32,122 nucleotides of DNA, from the NCBI GenBank assembly GCA_021202775.1, contig JAJQCJ010000037.1, positions 1 through 32,122 on the forward strand, read 5' to 3'. This DNA comes from Clostridiales bacterium. Lineage in GTDB: Bacteria; Bacillota; Clostridia; Oscillospirales; Oscillospiraceae. A model generated the notes under the pieces. That model saw only the letters and a list, made by a program, of their open reading frames with translations, searched no databases and was not told the DNA's origin. Both the position numbers and the translations under genes were made by a program. Positions 1-6,859 of the stretch are shown here, piece after piece (the stretch's first letter is position 1; every line of letters begins with the position of its first letter).

Positions 1-91
1 TGAGGGTAATCCTGACGGATTTCAAGATTTTGCAACGCATTTATGGCGCAAATTTGCCGCAAGGCGCCGAAGTCCATTTGTTCAGAGGTTC
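1..91. repeat. Partial copy of a dispersed inverted-repeat element, cut by window edge
   Basis: The right end, CATTTGTTCAGAGGTTC at 75-91, matches the terminal inverted repeat of the 105-bp element at 30170-30274. The inner stretch at about 50-68 (AAATTTGCCGCAAGGCGCC) matches that element's core with one change. The repeat ends exactly at the stop codon of the neighbouring Smr gene. The left part (1-49) is less alike, so this copy is diverged as well as cut by the edge. Confidence 0.6.
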
Positions 92-439
92 CTAAAGTAT
101 CACAAAGGTAACGCCGTTGTTGTACCGCTCCAGATCCCGGTCACTGCGGAGGGCGTCGCAGCACCGGAGGGCCTGCCGGGTCTCCTCCTCGAAGATGGAG
201 AACTTCTCTCCGGGGACGAAGCCGGTGATCTGTCCCCTGGCCTTCCGGGCGGACAGCTCCCGCCGGACGGCCACCCGAATTTTCCCGCCCGTTCCGGAGG
301 AGCCGTAACCGTGAATCACCTTCACCGCGGCGTATCCCAGCCGTTTGCTGGTGATCAGCTCGCTGTCCAGCCGCCGGAGGGCCTGCTCCACCGTGGGCAG
401 ACCCTGTTCCAGATTCACCTGACGGAGCTGTCCTGCCAC
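92..439 (-). CDS. Smr-domain protein (MutS2 C-terminal-like)
   Basis: A 115-residue protein that is almost entirely one Smr domain. The core reads KVIHGYGSSGTGGKIR, the HGxGxG signature of the small MutS-related fold. Stand-alone Smr proteins are linked to nicking or cleavage of branched DNA or of RNA on stalled ribosomes; which applies here cannot be told. The start is GTG at 439, preceded by AAGGAAGGG with 7 nt spacing; an ATG 10 nt upstream is in another frame. It has its own promoter at 469-497, divergent from the tRNA gene. The stop codon abuts a dispersed repeat. Confidence 0.85.
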   Translation of the reverse strand: MAGQLRQVNLEQGLPTVEQALRRLDSELITSKRLGYAAVKVIHGYGSSGTGGKIRVAVRRELSARKARGQITGFVPGEKFSIFEEETRQALRCCDALRSDRDLERYNNGVTFVIL

Positions 440-468
440 AGGGCATCCCTTCCTTCCGTTTTTCTGCT

Positions 469-497
469 ATGATAGCACAGATTCTGTGTTCTTGCAA
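469..497 (-). promoter_or_regulatory. Promoter of the Smr gene
   Basis: On the minus strand, -35 TTGCAA (492-497) and -10 TATCAT (469-474) are separated by 17 bp. They lie 30 bp upstream of the GTG start. Confidence 0.6.
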
Positions 498-505
498 GAA
501 AATGC

Positions 506-534
506 TTGCCAACCGCCCGGAATTGTGGCATAAT
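506..534 (+). promoter_or_regulatory. Promoter of tRNA-Ser
   Basis: -35 TTGCCA (506-511) and -10 CATAAT (529-534) have a 17-bp spacer and end 17 bp before the mature tRNA 5' end. Confidence 0.65.
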
Positions 535-551
535 AGGAGGGCGATGAACGT

Positions 552-640
552 GGAGATGTATCGAAGTGGTCATAACGAGCCTGACTCGAAATCAGGTTAC
601 CCGTAAGGGTACGTGGGTTCGAATCCCACCGTCTCCGCCA
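552..640 (+). tRNA. tRNA-Ser (anticodon CGA)
   Basis: A complete class II tRNA of 89 nt including an encoded CCA. The acceptor stem is GGAGATG/CGTCTCC with one G-U pair. The anticodon arm is CCTGA-CTCGAAA-TCAGG, giving anticodon CGA, which reads UCG serine codons. A long variable arm built on TACCCGTAAGGGTA and a GGGTTCGAATCCC T-arm are typical of tRNA-Ser. A strong hairpin follows directly. The 3' end resembles a sequence at 1496-1510, so it may have served as an integration site. Confidence 0.95.
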
Positions 641-641
641 G

Positions 642-680
642 ACAAACAGCTCCCAGTGGTACTGCTGGGGGCTGTTTGTT
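642..680 (+). terminator. Terminator-like hairpin after tRNA-Ser
   Basis: The arms ACAAACAGCTCCCAG (642-656) and CTGGGGGCTGTTTGT (665-679) pair over about 15 bp with an 8-nt loop. The 3' arm is T-rich but no long T-run follows. Confidence 0.65.
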
Positions 681-711
681 CATGTTTCGCGTATCGTATA
701 CTGCGATGCTG

Positions 712-745
712 AAATTTATTTATACAAACAAATAAATTTTTCTTC
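712..745. terminator. AT-rich inverted repeat with T-run
   Basis: AAATTTATTT (712-721) and AAATAAATTT (730-739) form a perfect 10-bp stem followed by further T residues. It separates the tRNA from the next promoter and may act as a terminator in either direction. It is far more AT-rich than its surroundings. Confidence 0.4.
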
Positions 746-753
746 TGGCGGTG

Positions 754-782
754 TTTACAAAGGCCTGCAATGCTGTTACAAT
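754..782 (+). promoter_or_regulatory. Strong promoter of the putative type III antitoxin RNA
   Basis: -35 TTTACA (754-759) and -10 TACAAT (777-782) have a 17-bp spacer. The predicted transcript would begin close to a perfect hairpin, GTGCGGA-GAAG-TCCGCAC (787-804). No ORF with a ribosome binding site starts in the next 200 bp, which suits a non-coding transcript. Confidence 0.7.
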
Positions 783-786
783 ATAA

Positions 787-968
787 GTGCGGAGAAGTCC
801 GCACAAGATATAAACTACCGTTACGTGTAGTTCTGTATCGTCCCCCTCATGCCGCTTGCTTTCGGGCGACTTACAAATGCGAAAGCCTGCTTGTGATTGC
901 CCCCTGCCGTTCGGGGACTTAGAAATAGGCGGCTTGCAAGTCCCTCTGCTTCGGCAGGGGGATTGCCC
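787..968 (+). ncRNA. Putative type III antitoxin RNA (repeat region plus terminator hairpin)
   Basis: Two imperfect tandem units can be seen. TTCGGGCGACTTACAAATG (861-879) and TTCGGGGACTTAGAAATAG (910-928) lie 49 bp apart, each followed by a GCTTG block (889-893 and 932-936). They are followed by the hairpin CCCTCTGC-TTCG-GCAGGGGG (943-962). In known type III systems an RNA of tandem repeats, ended by a leaky terminator, precedes and neutralises the toxin gene; this layout is the same. The repeats are few and degenerate, and no T-run follows the hairpin, so the RNA boundaries are approximate. Confidence 0.5.
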
Positions 969-997
969 TTATGATACACAGACAGAAGGGTTCCACC

Positions 998-1472
998 ATG
1001 GAAGAAACGAGTATCCGAGAATGTGGGCTGTACATTCTCAGTGAACCAGTATTTTCTGGATTTTCCCAGCGACCGCCATATGTGGAATAAACAGGAACGA
1101 CGTCCGTATTTTTTCGCGGTAAAGGGGTCTAATGGCATCTATTGGCTTGTCCCCCTCAGCTCACAGGTACAAAAGTACCGCAAAAAGATGCAAAAGCATC
1201 AGAAAAGCGTTTATTGTCACATCGCAAAAGTGAAGGGCGAAGAGAAGGCCTTCCTGACCGGCAATGTCATTCCGGTGACGGAAGGATACATCATACGCCC
1301 GTTTACCGTAAATGCCTATCCCTACATCGTAGAAAACCAGGCTGATACCAGGCAAATCATCTCCAAAGTGCGCCGGTATCTGGCATTGGTACGAACAGGA
1401 AAATTAACACCGGTTGTTGATATTTTGCAAATTGAACAGGAACTTCTCGCGAGTTGTGTGGCGGGCGTTTAG
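998..1472 (+). pseudogene. ToxN/CptN-like type III toxin (endoribonuclease), apparently frameshifted
   Basis: The readable body (from 1047) is QYFLDFPSD...ERRPYFFAVKG...IYWLVPLSSQ...DILQIEQELL, with the layout of ToxN/CptN-type endoribonucleases; PLSS matches the catalytic PLTS region of ToxN. The best start is ATG 998, preceded by AGAAGGG with 7 nt spacing, and gives MEETSIRECGLYILSE, whose LYILSE is what should precede QYFLDF. The two pieces lie in different frames, and skipping one base near 1046 joins them into about 157 residues. The only in-frame start for the body is GTG 1023, which replaces the first strand with unrelated residues. Either the gene is broken, or it shifts +1, or the base is a sequencing error. 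The toxin family assignment is firmer than the exact subfamily. Confidence 0.6.
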
Positions 1473-1495
1473 CAGCCTGTGGGATAAACAAAATA

Positions 1496-1510
1496 CCACC
1501 GTCGCCGCCA
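1496..1510 (+). repeat. att-like imperfect copy of the tRNA-Ser 3' end
   Basis: CCACCGTCGCCGCCA matches the last 15 bases of tRNA-Ser (626-640) at 14 of 15 positions, in the same orientation. It lies just beyond the toxin gene, so the pair brackets the type III locus. The match does not extend upstream, so chance or a decayed tRNA remains possible. Confidence 0.35.
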
Positions 1511-1566
1511 AATCACGCGGCGAACTGGCCATACGGCCTGTGCGCCTTTTCTTTGCCGGTGCAGCC

Positions 1567-2130
1567 TCAGGTTCCGGTGAGATACCGCCCCATCAGCTTC
1601 TCATAGACCCGCGCCAGCATCCACGGCTCGCGGACCTGTTCCCGCACTTGGGCCGGGGTCAGCCAGCGGACGCCGGTGTTCTCCCCGGGGCAGGGGCGCA
1701 GGGGCGTCCCCTCCTCTGCCTCCACCAGCCAGGTGAGGTTCAGGTGCAGGTGACAGGGGACGTACTGCCCCCGCTTCTCGTGGCCCGCCACAAAGAGCTG
1801 CTCCAGGGAGCAGGGCCGGAGGGACACCAGCCGCCCGCCGGTGACACCGGTTTCCTCCCCCAGCTCCCGCAGGGCCACGGCGGCCAGATCCGCCTCCCCG
1901 TCGGCGTGGCCCCCGATCCAGGACCAGGACTGATACAGGCTGTGGTAGACCATCAGGGTTTTCGTCCGCCGGGGGTTCACCACCCACACCGAGGCGGTGA
2001 AGTGGCCCGCCAGATTCTCCCGCAGCAGGCAGTCCGGGTTCCGGGCAGCGAAGGCCAGCATGGAGGCCCTGTCCCGTTCCTCCTGCTCATTCCAGGGGCG
2101 ATAGGCTTGCAGCTGTTCCAAAAATTCCAC
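1567..2130 (-). CDS. Nudix hydrolase
   Basis: A 187-residue Nudix-fold protein that would hydrolyse a nucleoside diphosphate linked to another moiety; the substrate cannot be told. The Nudix box is GHADGEADLAAVALRELGEE followed by TGV. The REL-GEE metal-binding part is intact, while the Glu expected in the Gx5E part is Ala. W56-IGG-like spacing (SWSWIGGHADG) resembles members acting on isoprenoid-type or NADH-like substrates, but this is weak. It starts with GTG at 2130, with GGGAGG 10 nt upstream inside the last codons of the preceding GTPase gene. The stop-to-start gap is 6 bp, so the two are probably translationally coupled. Confidence 0.88.
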   Translation of the reverse strand: MEFLEQLQAYRPWNEQEERDRASMLAFAARNPDCLLRENLAGHFTASVWVVNPRRTKTLMVYHSLYQSWSWIGGHADGEADLAAVALRELGEETGVTGGRLVSLRPCSLEQLFVAGHEKRGQYVPCHLHLNLTWLVEAEEGTPLRPCPGENTGVRWLTPAQVREQVREPWMLARVYEKLMGRYLTGT

Positions 2131-2136
2131 CGTTCG

Positions 2137-4764
2137 TCAGCCTCCCAGCGCCTGGGCGATCTCCCGCTCCACCTCCTGCACCTCGTCCCACAGGGTACGG
2201 GCGGAGATGCGGAGGGAGCCGTGGCCCAGAATGATGACCTGCTCCAGCCCGTCCGACGTGGCCACCCGCACCCGATGGTGTTTACTCAGGTCTAAGGTGG
2301 CCTTTTCAATGTACATATCCGCCGTCTCTGCCTCTTTCGTGTAGACCACGTGGATATTCCGGTACCGCTCCACCGAGCCGACGCCCCCCTTCACCTTGTA
2401 GGCGTCAAAGACCACGATGACCTCGCACCGGCGCATCCCCCGATAGTTGCAGAGGATGTCCAGCAGCCTGTCCCTTGCGGCGGACAGGTTCTCCCGCGCC
2501 AGAGCCTTTAGCTCGTCCCAGGCGAAGATGATGTTGTAGCCGTCCACCAGCAGGTACTCCGTCTGGATGGGCTGCTCCTTCAGCTTCACCGGCTTGTTTT
2601 GGCGCTCCTCCGTGTGGATGCGGGCCTGGGATTCAAAGGCCCGCCGCTGTTTCACCGGGCCGTAGGTCTGGGCGAAGATGGCCTCCAGCTCTTTATCCAT
2701 CACCTGTGCGGCCCGGAACCGTCTGGCCCGCTCCTCTATGGGGGCGGCCTCCTCCTCCGGCTCCGGCTGCTCCGGCTGCCAGGGGGGCAGGTGCATATAC
2801 TCCGGCACCTGCCGCCAGTTCACCACGAAGCCCGCGCCGTGGGCGCAGAACACGGAGTCCGGCGTGTTGGCAAGGTCGGCCTCCGGCTGGTATCCCAACC
2901 CCGCGATGACCTCCTCCGGGTTGTGACAGGGCTGATACCCCGACACGGTGGCGCTCAGCCGTCCCCGGCCCCCGGTGTAGGCGGCCAACTCCGTCTGATA
3001 CCCCCGCAGGGTGGACACCGGCCCGCTGCCGGTGAGCACCGCCGTTTCCTGCCCCGTCTCCTGAATCTGGCAGGAACCGAAGCGCTGCTCCAGGTCGGTC
3101 ATGGCCCGGCCCACCTGCTCCAACGGCAGCTCCAGCCGGAGGTCATACCAGGGCTCCAGCAGCAGGCTCTCCGCCTGCATCAGCCCTTGGCGGACGGCCC
3201 GATAGGTGGCCTGGCGGAAGTCCCCGCCCTCGGTGTGCTTCTCATGGGCCCGGCCGGTGAGCAGGGTGATTCTCATGTCTGTGATGGGGGAGCCGGTCAG
3301 CACCCCCAAATGCTCCTTCTCCTCCAGATGGGTCAAAATCAGCCGCTGCCAGTTCCTGTCCAGCACGTCGCCGCTGCAGGCGGTGCCGAACACCAGACCG
3401 CTGCCCCGGGCTCCCGGCTCCAGCAGGAGATGCACCTCCGCATAGTGCCGCAAAGGCTCAAAGTGGCCCACCCCTTCCACCGGGGCGGTGATGGTCTCCC
3501 GGTAGAGGATGCTCCCCTCGCTGAACTGCACCGCCAGCCCGAACCGGTCTGCAATCAGCCGCTGCAGGACCTCCAGCTGCACCTCGCCCATGAGCTGCAT
3601 ATGGATCTCCTGAATCTGCTCCTTCCAGACGATGTGGAGTTGGGGGTCCTCCTCCTCCAGCTCCCGGAGCTTTTGAAGGGCCTCCGGGACGTTGCACCCC
3701 TGGGGCAGCTCCACCCGGTAGGTCAGCACCGGGGTCAGGGCGGGGGGCAGACTGCGGGCCCCGCTGCCCAGCCCCTGGCCGATGAAGGTGTGGGTCAGGC
3801 CGGTGACGGCGCAGACCGTCCCCGCCGGGGCAGCCTCCGCCTGCCGGAACTTCTGGCCGGAGTAGCGGCGAATCTGGTCAACCTTCTCCGTCCAGACCTC
3901 CTCCTCCGGCACCGGGCGGCCGTTCCGGCCCAGGGTGCCCCGGTTGGTCAGGAGCTGTTTGGGCCGCAGGCACCCGCCGGTGACCTTCAGCCAGGTCAGC
4001 CGGTTCCCCCGGCCGTCCCGGGAGATTTTGTAAACCTCCGCCCCAAATTCCGGGGGCCAGGCGGCTGGCCGGGTGTACCGGGTCAGCCCCTCCAGCAGCT
4101 CCGCCACCCCGTCCAGCCGCAGCGCCGCGCCGAAGTAGCAGGGGAACACCGTCCGCTGGGCCACAGCCTGGGCGACAGCCTCATCCGTCAGGCCCCCCGT
4201 CTCCAGATACTGCTCCAAAAGGGCCTCGTCCGCCGTGGCGACGTCCTCCTCCCACTCCTGAGCGGGGGCGGAGCAGTCACAGCAGCCGTCGTCCAGCCGG
4301 CGTTTCAGCTCCGCCAGCAGCGTCTGCCTGTCGCTGCCCGGCAGGTCCATCTTGTTGACAAAGAGGAAGGTGGGGATGCCCCGCTGTTTCAGCAGCCGCC
4401 ACAGGGTCTCCGTATGGCTCTGCACCCCGTCGGTGCCGCTGATGACCAGAATGGCGTAGTCCAGCACCTGGAGGGTGCGCTCCATCTCGGCGGAGAAGTC
4501 CACATGCCCCGGCGTGTCCAGCAGCGTCACCTCCAGCCCCTCCAGGGGCAAAATCGCCTGCTTGGAGAAGATGGTGATGCCCCGCTCCCGCTCCTGGGCG
4601 TCGGTGTCCAGAAAGGCGTCGCCGTGGTCCACCCGGCCCAGCTTTTTCAGGGCCCCGCCCACATACAGCATAGCTTCGGTCAGGGTGGTCTTGCCCGCGT
4701 CCACATGGGCCAGCAGGCCGACGCACAGGGGAGTTGTTCTGTTTTCTGTTGTCTGCCCGCCCAT
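2137..4764 (-). CDS. EF-G/TetM-like translation GTPase fused to a YacP/Rae1-type NYN nuclease
   Basis: An 875-residue, two-part protein. The N-terminal ~640 residues follow the ribosomal-protection GTPases. G-motifs visible are AHVDAGKTT (19-27), RGIT (61-64), DTPGH (83-87) and NKMD (137-140), followed by EF-G-like domains. The TetM loop SPVSTPADF is replaced by KHTEGGDF, so drug protection is doubtful. After a charged linker, residues 735-875 match YacP/Rae1, a PIN-like endoribonuclease that cuts mRNA in the ribosomal A site. Acidic residues sit in DGYN (D741), VFDAY (D787), ETAD (D816) and ATSD (D838). I infer a factor that binds ribosomes with GTP and delivers a nuclease. The start is ATG 4764, with GAGGGAGG 7 nt upstream; an upstream GTG at 4797 has no such site. 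Confidence 0.88.
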   Translation of the reverse strand: MGGQTTENRTTPLCVGLLAHVDAGKTTLTEAMLYVGGALKKLGRVDHGDAFLDTDAQERERGITIFSKQAILPLEGLEVTLLDTPGHVDFSAEMERTLQVLDYAILVISGTDGVQSHTETLWRLLKQRGIPTFLFVNKMDLPGSDRQTLLAELKRRLDDGCCDCSAPAQEWEEDVATADEALLEQYLETGGLTDEAVAQAVAQRTVFPCYFGAALRLDGVAELLEGLTRYTRPAAWPPEFGAEVYKISRDGRGNRLTWLKVTGGCLRPKQLLTNRGTLGRNGRPVPEEEVWTEKVDQIRRYSGQKFRQAEAAPAGTVCAVTGLTHTFIGQGLGSGARSLPPALTPVLTYRVELPQGCNVPEALQKLRELEEEDPQLHIVWKEQIQEIHMQLMGEVQLEVLQRLIADRFGLAVQFSEGSILYRETITAPVEGVGHFEPLRHYAEVHLLLEPGARGSGLVFGTACSGDVLDRNWQRLILTHLEEKEHLGVLTGSPITDMRITLLTGRAHEKHTEGGDFRQATYRAVRQGLMQAESLLLEPWYDLRLELPLEQVGRAMTDLEQRFGSCQIQETGQETAVLTGSGPVSTLRGYQTELAAYTGGRGRLSATVSGYQPCHNPEEVIAGLGYQPEADLANTPDSVFCAHGAGFVVNWRQVPEYMHLPPWQPEQPEPEEEAAPIEERARRFRAAQVMDKELEAIFAQTYGPVKQRRAFESQARIHTEERQNKPVKLKEQPIQTEYLLVDGYNIIFAWDELKALARENLSAARDRLLDILCNYRGMRRCEVIVVFDAYKVKGGVGSVERYRNIHVVYTKEAETADMYIEKATLDLSKHHRVRVATSDGLEQVIILGHGSLRISARTLWDEVQEVEREIAQALGG

Positions 4765-4793
4765 GAAACGGCCTCCCTCATTCGGCGCTATCT

Positions 4794-6107
4794 TCACCCG
4801 TTATGCAAGTTGTTTTTTGAGATCAGATTTTCGCTGTCAAAGAACAGCTCCACCGGTTGATGATAAAGCTCGTCAATCGCCTCGATGCCCTTCACAAAAG
4901 GCTGCACGTTGCTGCTTTTCATGCTGGTAAACTGGCGGACCATCTCATCCGTCCCTTTTTCCTTCCTGCTGTTCAGACGTTTGCCAGACTGAATGAGTGA
5001 TTCATCAAGGGAAGATTTGCTGATAATCGGAATTTTTTCGACTGTTTTCCCAATCGTATCGCTGACAGATGCCAGACCGCCGAGAAACCGCGACTGCACA
5101 GCGGTTTGCATATCCGCCTCCAGCCGGTTGTAGCACTCTGTATAAAGCTCCCGATACTGATGAGAGTGATCTTCTATGCTGCTGGAAACGCTGCGTAAGT
5201 AGTCGGAGCTGAAATTTCCCAGAAGCATTACCTCAAAAAAGGACGCAAATCCATAGAGATAAACTGACAACTGATAATTTCCAAATTCATCCCGCAGCTT
5301 TTGAATCTTTTCCTGCACATTTTGAGTTCCATGAAGCGGGCTCTTTTTCGCCGTCAATCGCTGAATCTCGCCCCTGTAAAAATCAATGTCTTGAGATGCC
5401 TGCTGCCGGATGTCCTGCACCTTGCCATATGTACCGTTGATGTATGTTTTATTTTCCAGGTTGTATTTGAATTTTGCAAATTCCTCTGTCAGGTGTGCCA
5501 AACTGCCCTTTAAATCTGATTTTTTCTCTTCCTTTAGAAACGAAAGAATCTCCATCTGGTTCTCCTGAATGGCGGCCAGGTCTCGTTCCACCGACAGCAT
5601 TGCCGCCGCCATGAGAAGCCCCATTGGGTTAAAGGAAGCCGACACCGCCGCTGTGCTACCATCGACCTGAACAAAACGTGCCCTTGCGGAAAACGTGTAA
5701 CCGTCAGGCCCAACCAGGTTGCCCAATGTAATGCCGTTCTTCTGAACCAGCGTTCCAACCGCAGAATCAGGAATTACAATGCGATACAGTCCTCCCACGC
5801 TGCCTCCGGCTGTCTGGGCCGCTGTTTTGAGGGCAACCGGCAATGACGCAATCCCTGCGCCCAAAGTTGCCATTTCTACGATGGGTAATTTCATATAGCT
5901 GTTTAATCTGCCCTGTTCTTCCGGGGGAACGGGGCAGAGTTCCATGTTGGCCAACGTTCTGATAACATCTTCCTTTTTTACAATTTCATCCACAGCGCAT
6001 ATCTCCTTTGTTTTTTTGCTTATTGTCACAAGGGTGGCCGCTTGGTCTTGCAGCCCATAAAAGGCTTTGCAAATTTCGCGAAGTTCAGTTCTGTCCTTCT
6101 GCGTCAA
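4794..6107 (-). CDS. Unrecognised protein, predicted partly helical with two hydrophobic stretches
   Basis: I do not recognise this 437-residue protein. Residues ~75-100 (ATLGAGIASLPVALKTAAQT and on) and ~160-175 (GLLMAAAMLSV) are hydrophobic and Gly/Ala-rich. Residues ~180-300 are charged and probably coiled coil (ERDLAAIQENQMEILSFLKE). The C-terminal half is polar. There are no enzyme motifs or signal peptide. The DNA is clearly more AT-rich than the flanking genes, suggesting it was acquired between the HAD and GTPase genes. The stop overlaps the region just before the GTPase start. The N-terminus is uncertain: TTG at 6107 is the first usable start, has no clear ribosome binding site, and the frame stays open upstream. 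Confidence 0.65.
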   Translation of the reverse strand: MTQKDRTELREICKAFYGLQDQAATLVTISKKTKEICAVDEIVKKEDVIRTLANMELCPVPPEEQGRLNSYMKLPIVEMATLGAGIASLPVALKTAAQTAGGSVGGLYRIVIPDSAVGTLVQKNGITLGNLVGPDGYTFSARARFVQVDGSTAAVSASFNPMGLLMAAAMLSVERDLAAIQENQMEILSFLKEEKKSDLKGSLAHLTEEFAKFKYNLENKTYINGTYGKVQDIRQQASQDIDFYRGEIQRLTAKKSPLHGTQNVQEKIQKLRDEFGNYQLSVYLYGFASFFEVMLLGNFSSDYLRSVSSSIEDHSHQYRELYTECYNRLEADMQTAVQSRFLGGLASVSDTIGKTVEKIPIISKSSLDESLIQSGKRLNSRKEKGTDEMVRQFTSMKSSNVQPFVKGIEAIDELYHQPVELFFDSENLISKNNLHNG

Positions 6108-6166
6108 AGGAATTCTGAAAAAACAAATGTCATGTTGCTGCTGCGGCAGGTGCCGGCAAAGAGGCT

Positions 6167-6790
6167 CTACAAAAGCTCCAACAGCTCCTCAAACCTGTCC
6201 ACCTCCGCCGCAGGCCGCTCCGCCTTCCCCAGGCCGTAGCTCACGGCGATCATATCAATGCCCGCCTCCCGGCAGGCGTCCGCGTCCCCCTGGGTGTCCC
6301 CCACGTAGACCGGATGGCGGAGGTCATGCTCCTCCATCAGCTGGCGGAGGGTGGCCCACTTGGGCTTGCCCGTCTCCCCCCAGCACAGCCAGCCGGAGAA
6401 CAGCCCCTCCAGATGGGCCCCGTACACCAGGCACTCGATATATCCCTTCTGACAGTTAGAGACGATGTAGAGGGGATACCGCTTCGCCAGCTCCGGCAGC
6501 GTCTCCCGGACGCCGGGGTACAGCCTGCCGGGATGCTCCATGACATAGGCGTTCTCCAGCTCGAAGCACAGGTCGGAGAAGGCCCTGATCTCCTCCTCCG
6601 GAATCTCCGGCAGCACCGCCCGCACGATGTCCGGCATGGTCTTGCCGAAATGCCGGCCAAGGCCCTCCGCCGTCAGGACGTTGGGGCGGCCCGTCCACCG
6701 CTCTACGGCCAGGTTCCACCCCACCGTCACCGGCTCCCGGGCGTCCCAGAGGGTGCCGTCCACGTCAAAAATCAGGGCGTCATAGTTCAT
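6167..6790 (-). CDS. HAD-superfamily phosphatase, phosphoglycolate-phosphatase-like
   Basis: A 207-residue haloacid dehalogenase-type hydrolase with a helical C1 cap, expected to remove phosphate from a small metabolite. Motif I is DVDGT with the nucleophile Asp near the N-terminus. Motif II is IVSN, motif III is the Lys in GKPKW, and motif IV is GDTQGDAD. The substrate cannot be assigned. I chose the second ATG (6790) because GGGAGAC lies 7 nt upstream; the first ATG (6805) sits inside that ribosome binding site. It is separated from purL by a GC-rich hairpin. Confidence 0.85.
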   Translation of the reverse strand: MNYDALIFDVDGTLWDAREPVTVGWNLAVERWTGRPNVLTAEGLGRHFGKTMPDIVRAVLPEIPEEEIRAFSDLCFELENAYVMEHPGRLYPGVRETLPELAKRYPLYIVSNCQKGYIECLVYGAHLEGLFSGWLCWGETGKPKWATLRQLMEEHDLRHPVYVGDTQGDADACREAGIDMIAVSYGLGKAERPAAEVDRFEELLELL

Positions 6791-6814
6791 CGTATTGTCT
6801 CCCATTCATGGAAA

Positions 6815-6841
6815 GGGCAGGGCGGCGGAAGCCGCCCTGCC
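6815..6841 (-). terminator. Terminator-like hairpin after purL
   Basis: On the minus strand, GGCAGGGCGGC-TTCC-GCCGCCCTGCC is a perfect 11-bp stem followed by a short CTTTCC tract. With so few T residues it may be leaky and allow read-through into the HAD gene. Confidence 0.6.
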
Positions 6842-6859
6842 GGTCTGTTGTCTGTTTTC

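Noticed and set aside
1487-1510. A second tRNA gene ending at 1510
   Set aside because: Only the 3' 15 bases resemble a tRNA. No acceptor, D or anticodon arm can be found upstream.
2137-4764. Call as a tetracycline resistance gene
   Set aside because: The GTPase part is TetM-like, but the drug-expelling loop is not conserved and a nuclease domain is fused, so resistance is not supported.
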